A stretch of 7,201 bases of DNA. It comes from Cloacimonetes bacterium TCS62. Lineage in GTDB: Bacteria > Cloacimonadota > Cloacimonadia > Cloacimonadales > TCS61. Of this stretch, positions 1-5,659 are shown piece after piece. Location of the stretch: the NCBI GenBank assembly GCA_001577185.1, contig LSCM01000057.1:1-7201 (forward strand). Reading direction: 5' to 3'. Numbering within the stretch: position 1 is the stretch's first letter; every line of letters starts with the position of its first letter. Below the pieces are notes generated by a model. It was not told where the DNA came from and made no database searches. It saw only the letters and a program-made list of their open reading frames with translations. The position numbers and the translations under genes were made by a program.

Positions 1-392
1 CCCATGTAGTTAGTTGCATTTGGAGCAGTTTTGTAACCAGTTGCATGGTGAAACTTAACTTCTGGATATTTTTCTGCAACTTCCAGGGTTGGATCCATAT
101 AGCCAAATGAAGTTGTAAATATCGGGCTACATCCGGATTCCGCAAGCTCGGTTATAACACGTGTCGCTTCTGCACCCTCCGGTACACTTTCTACATAGGT
201 CGATTCATCCATATATTCCAGTTCTTCCATTGCTTTACGACCATCGTCATGTGCCTTTGTCCAACCTGCATCTCCAACTGGACCAACATAAACGAATCCA
301 GCTTTAAGTCTTTTACTTTTACTCCCACCACCACAGCCTGCTATAAGCAAAACAGCAGCAATCGTTACTAAAATCCAAAACAGTTTTTTCAT
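1..392 (-). CDS. BMP/PnrA-family substrate-binding lipoprotein, N-terminal part (cut by window start)
   Basis: Translating the minus strand from ATG at 392-390 gives 130 codons that run off the left edge. Residues 1-20 are a lipoprotein signal: MKK, a hydrophobic stretch, then the lipobox I17-A18-G19-C20, followed by a Gly/Ser/Lys linker. The mature part opens with KAGFVYVGPVGDAGWTKAHD (residues 30-49) and continues with EVAEKYPEVKF and HHATGYKT, the hallmark pattern of the BMP family (type 1 periplasmic-binding fold; PnrA, TmpC and Bmp relatives). Known members are membrane-anchored binding proteins of ABC importers, several of them for purine nucleosides. The ligand cannot be told from this third of the protein. 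The start is supported by AAAGGAG at 405-399, six bases before the ATG. Any ABC permease and ATPase genes would lie to the left of the window. The gene diverges from the large secreted protein and I see no functional link to it. Confidence 0.9.
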   Translation of the reverse strand, partial: MKKLFWILVTIAAVLLIAGCGGGSKSKRLKAGFVYVGPVGDAGWTKAHDDGRKAMEELEYMDESTYVESVPEGAEATRVITELAESGCSPIFTTSFGYMDPTLEVAEKYPEVKFHHATGYKTAPNATNYM

Positions 393-514
393 AATTGTCT
401 CCTTTTACTTTAATTGATTGTCATCTTCCTTTTCGATATTAACTTCTAAAACACGATTTTTTCTTACCTTCTGATTTATTTAAAGAATTTTAATAACTAA
501 AATTCATTTTTTAG

Positions 515-544
515 ATTTAATTCCAAGTATAAATTTTATGTCAA
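515..544 (-). promoter_or_regulatory. candidate sigma-70-type promoter for the BMP lipoprotein gene
   Basis: On the minus strand a perfect TTGACA lies at 544-539 and TTAAAT at 520-515, with an 18-base spacer. This would start transcription near 508 and give a leader of about 115 bases. The -10 is only a 4/6 match and the whole region is extremely AT-rich, so chance matches are likely. The rest of 393-680 holds no open reading frame or stable hairpin that I could support. Confidence 0.33.
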
Positions 545-551
545 GTATAAA
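524..551. repeat. 10-bp direct repeat in the divergent intergenic region
   Basis: CAAGTATAAA occurs at 524-533 and again at 542-551, 18 bases apart start to start. The second copy overlaps the TTGACA of the candidate minus-strand promoter and the first lies in its spacer, where a regulator could act. AT-rich sequence makes such repeats common, so a function is only a possibility. Confidence 0.3.
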
Positions 552-608
552 AATAGAAATACATGCAAGAAAATAAGAAAAAATTAGTTAAGTTTAAATT
601 ATTAATCA

Positions 609-638
609 TTGTTTTGTTGTTTTGTATTGACTTATAAT
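609..638 (+). promoter_or_regulatory. candidate promoter for the large secreted protein gene
   Basis: TTGTTT at 609-614 and a perfect TATAAT at 633-638 are separated by 18 bases, predicting a start near 645 and a short leader of about 36 bases before the ATG at 681. A TTGACT at 627-632 directly abuts the TATAAT and could instead act as the -35 of a weaker promoter with TAACTT at 649-654. Both are inferred from sequence only. Confidence 0.4.
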
Positions 639-680
639 TAATTTTTTTTAACTTTAAATTAAAACTAAAAAGGATCTATC

Positions 681-3584
681 ATGAAAAAATTTATTATTAT
701 CTTATTATTATTCGTTTCAACGATTATATTTGCCGATTGGACAGTTGTGCAAACTTACACAATTCCTGGTAAAGCATCGGGTCTAGCCTGGGATGGAACA
801 CATTTATACAGCGGAATTTATGGTTCTGATGGAAGTAATATATATCAGATTGATCCTACAAATGGTTCTTATCAGTTACAGTTTAGCGATCCTGTTTTAG
901 AAGATACCTACGGTCTTACCTATGATGGATCTAATTTGTGGTTGACTGACCATCGCAATGGTGCATACGAACCTGCAGTTGCTTATAAATATGATATGAA
1001 TGGCAACATTCTCACTGAATTTGAACTAGCTGATCATTATATGTCTGGAATTACTTATGACGCTGGAGATTTCTGGGTTGCTACATACTATCCAGACGAT
1101 CCTAGTGTTCTCTACAAAGTAGATGATACCGGCACTATACTTTCCCAAATCGATTTTGATATCCCTGGAAATGATGAAGAACAACCTTGGGATCTATGTA
1201 TGGAAAATGGGAATCTTTGGGTCGCTGATTATTATGCCGATGCATTATATAAGTTTGACCCAAGCAATGGTACTATTTTGGAGAGTCATGACTGTGAAAA
1301 CATCAAACCTTCTGGAATTGTTTATGATGGGAACTATTTGTGGTATGTTGATGGTCCACTTAACAGTGATGCAACTTTATATAAAGTGGATCTAGGTGGA
1401 ACTGGAACACCAGTAATTTCTCTACCTTGGGAAGAATTTGATTTTGGAAATACAATTATAGGTCAACCAGAGATGGTAAATCTTCCTATTACAAATACTG
1501 GTACAGCTCCTCTAGAAATAAATGAAATGTTATTTTTAGAAGATGAATTTTATTCTGATGCAACATTGCCTTTAACGATTCCAGAAGGATCTACAGAGGA
1601 TGTTGCTATTTACTTTGATCCTTCTGAAATTGGACAATTCAATGCTATTTTAACAATTGGATCAAACGATCCTGTAAATCCTTCTGAACAAATAGATTTA
1701 ATGGGTTATGGAGTTAGTGAAGATCCTCAAATAGTGATAGATCCAACTTCCTTAAATTATGGAAATATTAGAGTTAATGCTAGCTCAAGTAAGATAATAG
1801 ATCTTAGTAATCAAGGCTCTGGTAATCTTACGATATCAGATATAAGTACGGATATTCCTGAATATTACCTGGATAGTTCAGTTGAATTGCCTATCGATCT
1901 GGCGACAACAGAAAATTATGAATTGCGCGTGTGGTTCAGTCCTTCCTCTGTGGCTACTTTTGATGGGACACTTACTATAGAATGTAATGATCCTACAGCA
2001 CTTATAAACGAAATTCCATTGGAAGGTTCTGGTGAAGATATCCAACTGCCGATTGGGCAAACTATATGGCAACATCAGATAACAACAGGTTATGATAATT
2101 CTCCTAAAGCAATTGCCAAGATCTCAGATGTAACTGGTGATGGTAAAAATGATGTAATAATCACCTCAGAAGATAACTATGTGAGATGCTTTAATGGAAA
2201 TTCATCCTCAACTGCAGATATAATTTGGGAAACTGAAATCTATTCAGGAAATATTTTTGGACAAAATGGTTTGATCATAGTAGATGATATTGATGGTGAT
2301 GATTACCAGGATGTAATCGTTGGTACAAGTGGTGGAGACCGTTCAGTGCGTTGTTTATCCGGAAAAACAGGCATGATTTTCTTCACTTATAATACAAATC
2401 AATATGGCGAAGGTGGAACGGTTTACCAAGTAAATGCTTCTCAAGATTTCAATGAAGATGGTATAAACGATGTAGTAGCTTCTACCGGTGATGACTCTTT
2501 CGGTACTGGACCAAAGAGAGTATTTCTTTTTGATGGTTCAAATGGAGATGTGATCTGGGATTTCCATACAGTAGGAACTAAATTTTCCTGTATCGGAGTA
2601 AATGATGTCAATAATGACGGTACACCTGATGTAATAGCTGGAGCATCAGACGGTTCAGAAACTACAGGTTTAGTGTATGCTATTGATGGTGAAAACGCTA
2701 CGCAACTATGGCAATTTACTGCAGGTGGTAGTTCAGTTTGGGCTTTAGAAACAATCGATGATGCTAATTATGATGGTGTAGACGATATTGTTGCTGGTGA
2801 TTTTAGTGGTAACATATATGCACTGGATGCAACTAATGGAGCTACGATATGGACTGCAAGTGCTGGATCTTGTATTATATTGCGTTTTGAAAAAATGGAT
2901 GATGTGAATAATGATGGACATCCTGATATCGCAATAGCTCACAGTACAAATTCAAATACACTTTTGATTGATGGATTTACCGGTTCAACTATTTGGCAAC
3001 ACTCAGTGGCAGATCAACCATGGTGTATTGATAGAATTGGTGATGTATCCGGTGATGGGATCAATGATCTTATTGTTGGCACCTTATTTCAAAATAACTA
3101 CGGTTATTTCCTTGATGGTGTTGATGGATCGGAATTGAGTGTTATAAATATTGGTTCTCCTGTTGATGCTATTGGTGGGATCTTAGATGTGACTGATGAT
3201 GGATCTTGGGAAATGGTTGTAGGTGGTAGAGATGGTACTGTGATGTGTATTTCCGGTGGTTTAAATACTTCAGGACAATCTGATGATACAATCCCAAATG
3301 TAAACTTTGCTGCTGAATTAATTGGTAATTTTCCCAATCCGTTCAATCCTGATACAGCAATAAAGTTTGATCTCAAACAGAATTCAAAAGTACGATTAGA
3401 GATCTACAATATAAAAGGACAGTTAGTAAAAACACTGCTTGAAGAAAACCTGCCAGCATCTAGTTATACAGCTAACTGGAATGGTAAGGATACCAATAAT
3501 AATTCTGTTTCATCAGGTATTTATTTTTATAAACTTTCAGCAGGTAAGTTTTCTGAAATTAAGAAATGTACACTGATAAAATAG
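681..3584 (+). CDS. large secreted multidomain beta-propeller protein with T9SS-type C-terminal sorting domain
   Basis: The 967-residue protein has a signal peptide at residues 1-18, with likely cleavage after IFA. Residues 25-240 form a propeller-like region with five related strands (GLAWDG 34, GLTYDG 78, GITYDA 123, LCMENG 172, GIVYDG 212), each followed by an LY/LW/FW pair. Two Ig-like repeats of the ASH/HYDIN 'choice-of-anchor D' kind follow (about 245-345 and 350-452), each with an FG/YGN start, an N-x-G turn and an S/CNDP strand. Residues 460-860 combine PQQ-type IW/LW strands (462, 515, 625, 676, 723, 771) with eight Asp-rich loops such as DVNNDGTPD (642) and DVSGDGIND (788), spaced 47-53 residues apart. 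These look like FG-GAP or dockerin-like calcium loops. Residues 880-967 are a sorting domain opening with FPNPFNPDT and ending in a Lys-rich tail. It is probably exported by Sec and then released or anchored at the surface by type IX secretion. No catalytic motif is visible; binding or scaffolding is the likeliest role. AAAGGA at 669-674 sets the start. Confidence 0.9.
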   Translation: MKKFIIILLLFVSTIIFADWTVVQTYTIPGKASGLAWDGTHLYSGIYGSDGSNIYQIDPTNGSYQLQFSDPVLEDTYGLTYDGSNLWLTDHRNGAYEPAVAYKYDMNGNILTEFELADHYMSGITYDAGDFWVATYYPDDPSVLYKVDDTGTILSQIDFDIPGNDEEQPWDLCMENGNLWVADYYADALYKFDPSNGTILESHDCENIKPSGIVYDGNYLWYVDGPLNSDATLYKVDLGGTGTPVISLPWEEFDFGNTIIGQPEMVNLPITNTGTAPLEINEMLFLEDEFYSDATLPLTIPEGSTEDVAIYFDPSEIGQFNAILTIGSNDPVNPSEQIDLMGYGVSEDPQIVIDPTSLNYGNIRVNASSSKIIDLSNQGSGNLTISDISTDIPEYYLDSSVELPIDLATTENYELRVWFSPSSVATFDGTLTIECNDPTALINEIPLEGSGEDIQLPIGQTIWQHQITTGYDNSPKAIAKISDVTGDGKNDVIITSEDNYVRCFNGNSSSTADIIWETEIYSGNIFGQNGLIIVDDIDGDDYQDVIVGTSGGDRSVRCLSGKTGMIFFTYNTNQYGEGGTVYQVNASQDFNEDGINDVVASTGDDSFGTGPKRVFLFDGSNGDVIWDFHTVGTKFSCIGVNDVNNDGTPDVIAGASDGSETTGLVYAIDGENATQLWQFTAGGSSVWALETIDDANYDGVDDIVAGDFSGNIYALDATNGATIWTASAGSCIILRFEKMDDVNNDGHPDIAIAHSTNSNTLLIDGFTGSTIWQHSVADQPWCIDRIGDVSGDGINDLIVGTLFQNNYGYFLDGVDGSELSVINIGSPVDAIGGILDVTDDGSWEMVVGGRDGTVMCISGGLNTSGQSDDTIPNVNFAAELIGNFPNPFNPDTAIKFDLKQNSKVRLEIYNIKGQLVKTLLEENLPASSYTANWNGKDTNNNSVSSGIYFYKLSAGKFSEIKKCTLIK

Positions 3585-3606
3585 TTTAAAAAGTATTAAA
3601 TTATTA

Positions 3607-3634
3607 GGTGGAGAATCGATTCTCCACCTTTTTT
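3607..3634 (+). terminator. Rho-independent terminator after the secreted protein gene
   Basis: A perfect 22-base palindrome fills 3607-3628: arms GGTGGAGAAT and ATTCTCCACC around CG. Six T follow at 3629-3634. It starts 22 bases after the stop codon at 3584. As RNA the centre must open into a small loop, leaving about a nine-base-pair, GC-rich-based stem. The arrangement is a textbook intrinsic terminator and isolates the upstream gene from those downstream. Confidence 0.93.
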
Positions 3635-3636
3635 AA

Positions 3637-3663
3637 TTGACATTTTACCATTTCCATTATGAA
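3637..3663 (+). promoter_or_regulatory. candidate promoter for the downstream plus-strand genes
   Basis: A perfect TTGACA at 3637-3642 begins three bases after the terminator T-tract, with TATGAA at 3658-3663 after a short 15-base spacer. An alternative -10 is TAAATT at 3674-3679, preceded by an extended TGC, with TTTCCA at 3651-3656 as its -35. A restart of transcription is expected here because the terminator sits immediately upstream, but neither pair is ideal. Confidence 0.35.
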
Positions 3664-3687
3664 TTGTTAGTGCTAAATTCTTTAAAT

Positions 3688-3693
3688 GGGGAG
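3688..3693 (+). promoter_or_regulatory. ribosome binding site that decides the start of the next gene
   Basis: GGGGAG lies three bases before the ATG at 3697. The spacing is tight but this is the only purine-rich site near a start. The longer frame that opens at TTG 3637 has a T-tract in front of it and no such site, so I place the start at 3697. Confidence 0.6.
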
Positions 3694-3696
3694 ATA

Positions 3697-4746
3697 ATGA
3701 AAAAAAAAGAAATCATTAAGTACATATTTGAGAAAGCAAATCCAATTGTGCGTTATAGAATTGCAAATGAGCTTGTTGAGGATAAAACAGAATATGACAT
3801 TGGGACACTAAGAGCTGATCTATTGAAACAAAAAGATGCTAAATACTGGATGAAATGTTTAAAAACAAGACGTAAATATGATAACATACACGGCAGTTAT
3901 GATAAGTGTCCGGAAAATTCTCTAGGAAAACTAAGCCAATTTGGAATTCAAAAAGGTATCAGCAATTTTGATAAAAACGTCTCTAAACATTTAAAATGGT
4001 TAGAAAATATTAAGGATGAAGAAACAGATCTCCCGCACAATACATATTTCCTGCAAACGATAATTGCCTCCTTATTAGCCAAAGTTGGATATGCAAAGGA
4101 ACCAGTAGTAAGAGATTTTCTATTGAAACGATTGAAATTAGTGTACGATTTTACCAAACAAAAAGATTATTCTATTTTCATTGAAAAATCCTTATTTAAA
4201 AGCATTCCGAAAGCTTTTTCAGAACATAAAATGTTAGATCCACAACTTTATTTGAATGACGATTTTTCTTTACCTTGGATCTACGATCTTTTTGCTTATA
4301 ATGCACTTTATGAAGATTTTAAAGAGGAGATCGACACTGTAATCAAATACATACTTGATGAAAGATATCAGAAACTCCCAAAAGATTACGGAGTTATCAT
4401 TTCTGCTCCTAAAAGATTTAAAGTTGTAGGATGGAATATTTGGTTACCAGGTTATTTCAATTTTGATCCCGATAATTTTATTAAGCAAAACTTACTTTTT
4501 AGACTAAATTTAATGAGTAAATTTGAACCTACAAAAAAAAGTGAATGGTACAAAAACAATATCAAGCACTTAGAGGAATTCAAAACAAAAAACGAAACAT
4601 ATATTTTCCCTAAGCAATATGTTAAGGAAAAAAGAAACACCTATTTCATTAACGCTTCTCATATGGGTTTGGGAGAAAAACGAAGTAGTGATGATGCCAT
4701 TGAAATTGAATCTACTTTCTGGATGTTACAAATATTGAATAATTAA
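3697..4746 (+). CDS. uncharacterised helical protein, possibly alpha/alpha-toroid-like
   Basis: The product is 349 residues and I do not recognise it as a named family. It has no signal peptide or membrane segment, so it is probably cytoplasmic. It is rich in Lys, aromatic residues and predicted helices. It opens with an amphipathic segment containing ANPIVRYRIANELV (residues 14-27). A compact conserved-looking block, NIHGSYDKCPENSLGKL (63-79), carries His, Asp, Cys and Glu close together. Residues 242-252 hold a Trp/Pro-rich stretch (VVGWNIWLPGY), and the C-terminus ends in a helix IEIESTFWMLQIL. The N-terminal pattern of short paired helices with 'NPxVRYR' and the 'HGS...ENxxGKLxQxG' block recalls hypothetical proteins with a squalene-cyclase/prenyltransferase-like helical barrel; this is memory-based inference. 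The DxDxT-type catalytic motif of true cyclases is not seen. A run of nine A follows the ATG (codons 2-4). The next gene begins 54 bases after its stop, on the same strand. Confidence 0.8.
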   Translation: MKKKEIIKYIFEKANPIVRYRIANELVEDKTEYDIGTLRADLLKQKDAKYWMKCLKTRRKYDNIHGSYDKCPENSLGKLSQFGIQKGISNFDKNVSKHLKWLENIKDEETDLPHNTYFLQTIIASLLAKVGYAKEPVVRDFLLKRLKLVYDFTKQKDYSIFIEKSLFKSIPKAFSEHKMLDPQLYLNDDFSLPWIYDLFAYNALYEDFKEEIDTVIKYILDERYQKLPKDYGVIISAPKRFKVVGWNIWLPGYFNFDPDNFIKQNLLFRLNLMSKFEPTKKSEWYKNNIKHLEEFKTKNETYIFPKQYVKEKRNTYFINASHMGLGEKRSSDDAIEIESTFWMLQILNN

Positions 4747-4800
4747 TGTTACAACATTTTTTCAAATAAAGCCAAAATAGTTAGTTTCCAGAGAATTAAA

Positions 4801-5571
4801 ATGAAGATAATAGATGTAAATGAACGCTACTTTCCTACTTATGCCTGTTGCTTTGAAGATTGGAGCAAGGAAATGAAGAATGCTGTTACTCCAAAACGTA
4901 AATGGTATAATTCTCTCAAAGACAAAGGCTTATGTATAAAAATCGCTACCGATAATGACGATAATGCAGTCGGATTAATTCACTATCTTCCTGCTGAATA
5001 CTCTTTCATTGATGCTAAAAAAATGTATTTTATCCCCTGTATTTGGGTTCACGGTTACAGAGATAAAGGAGTCGGTGACCAACAAAAGCAAGGTATAGGA
5101 AAAAAGCTATTAGAAGCTGCTGTAAATCATGTAAAGAAGATCGGTGCACATGGTATAGCTGCTTGGGGACTAAGTGAAGCTTTTTGGATGCCTGTAGCTT
5201 TTTATAAGCACTTTGGATTTGTAACAACTGATAAGATCGGAATTCAAGAATTAGTTTGGCACCCATTTACAAAAGAAGTGAAACCTCCGAAATGGCTTAA
5301 ATCCAGAAAACCAAAGAAAGTAGAAGGAAAAACTTTGATCACTGCCTTTATCAGTGGTTGGTGTACAGCTTATAATGTTGGTTTCAATAATTTTCGAAAA
5401 GCTGCAAAGGAATTGGGAGTAGAATTCAGAGTAATAGATACTTTAGATACAAAAGCCATACAAAAATGGAAACAAACTGATGCGATTTATATTAATGATG
5501 AAGAGATAAACTTAGGCCCACCACCCAGTTACAAAGAAACACTGAGAATCATCAAACAGAAAATGTATTAA
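4801..5571 (+). CDS. GNAT-family N-acetyltransferase with C-terminal thioredoxin-like/YoaP-like domain
   Basis: The 256-residue protein has two parts. Residues 1-155 are a GNAT acyltransferase. Motif A begins at strand PCIWVHGY (79-86), continues to the acetyl-CoA pyrophosphate loop Q95-K-Q-G98-I-G100-K and helix KLLEAAVNHVKK. Motif B ends in FYKHFGF (134-140). After a basic proline-rich linker (160-176), residues 177-256 read as a small alpha/beta domain: strand TLITAFISGWC, helix NFRKAAKELG, strand EFRVIDT, then GPPPSY (239-244), which resembles the cis-Pro end of thioredoxin folds. Only one cysteine (C188) stands where a CxxC would be, so classic disulfide exchange is unlikely. The order matches YoaP-type GNAT proteins. 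The acceptor substrate is unknown. The Shine-Dalgarno is poor (CAGAGAATTAAA before ATG), but no better start exists and the first strand MKIIDV fits the fold. The stop lies only eight bases before the riboswitch core, so its mRNA may run into the symporter gene. Confidence 0.87.
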   Translation: MKIIDVNERYFPTYACCFEDWSKEMKNAVTPKRKWYNSLKDKGLCIKIATDNDDNAVGLIHYLPAEYSFIDAKKMYFIPCIWVHGYRDKGVGDQQKQGIGKKLLEAAVNHVKKIGAHGIAAWGLSEAFWMPVAFYKHFGFVTTDKIGIQELVWHPFTKEVKPPKWLKSRKPKKVEGKTLITAFISGWCTAYNVGFNNFRKAAKELGVEFRVIDTLDTKAIQKWKQTDAIYINDEEINLGPPPSYKETLRIIKQKMY

Positions 5572-5577
5572 CAATTT

Positions 5578-5655
5578 TACAGGGGAGCAGATTTTTGCTG
5601 AGAAGTGTATATCACTTTACCCTTAGACTTATCGGGTAATGCCGAAAAAGGAGCT
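5578..5655 (+). promoter_or_regulatory. TPP riboswitch (thi-box) controlling the SSS symporter
   Basis: Conserved thi-box blocks appear in the right order. GGGG (5582-5585) pairs with CCC(T) (5620-5623) as P2. GCA (5587-5589) pairs with TGC (5596-5598) as a very short P3. The ligand-binding CTGAGA is at 5598-5603 and ACCCTT at 5619-5624. CTT (5628-5630) pairs with AAG (5648-5650) as P4. CGG (5633-5635) pairs with CCG (5642-5644) as P5, closing a GTAATG loop like the AUAAUG loop of E. coli thiM, followed by AAGGAG where the consensus has the AGGGA element. An extra hairpin AGTG-TATAT-CACT occupies 5604-5616. P1 is weak and AT-rich; CAATT (5572-5576) with AATTG (5658-5662) is possible. TPP riboswitches lower expression of thiamine synthesis or uptake genes when TPP is plentiful. 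No terminator fits between aptamer and gene, so control of translation is most likely. No covariance score was computed. Confidence 0.87.
5647..5653 (+). promoter_or_regulatory. Shine-Dalgarno embedded in the riboswitch; fixes the TTG start of the symporter
   Basis: AAAGGAG ends six bases before TTG at 5660, ideal spacing for a start there. The same bases supply the 3' strand of P4 and the conserved purine element of the aptamer. Ligand-stabilised folding would therefore hide the site directly, without a separate expression platform. Confidence 0.8.
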
Positions 5656-5659
5656 TTAA

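Noticed and set aside
1123..1395. 90-codon frame within the secreted protein gene, and similar minus-strand frames at 1878-2075, 2745-2942, 3104-3376, 3948-4157, 4452-4640, 5030-5266 and 6211-6432
   Set aside because: Each lies wholly inside a well-supported gene in another frame, has no ribosome binding site or recognisable domain, and mirrors the codon pattern of the real gene.
2128..3210. Recurrent GATGGTGAT-like DNA motifs that might look like a DNA-level repeat array or CRISPR
   Set aside because: They encode the Asp-rich loops of the propeller, vary at synonymous positions and keep the reading frame, so they are protein repeats only.
4746..4762. ATGTT-AC-AACAT followed by six T as a terminator after the helical protein gene
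   Set aside because: The two-base centre cannot form a loop. Opening it leaves about three weak pairs, far too little for termination.
5543..5571. Possible promoter (TGAGAA ... TATTAA) inside the end of the acetyltransferase gene that would start right at the riboswitch
   Set aside because: The -35 is about a 3/6 match and the -10 a 4/6 match in AT-rich coding sequence. It is too weak to list, although some promoter or read-through must feed the riboswitch.
5595..5639. A 14-codon leader-peptide frame (TTG to TAA) behind AGGGGAG, upstream of the symporter
   Set aside because: Every part of it coincides with conserved TPP-aptamer blocks (GGGG, CTGAGA, ACCC), which explain the sequence better than a peptide does. 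The AGGGGAG is the P2 strand.
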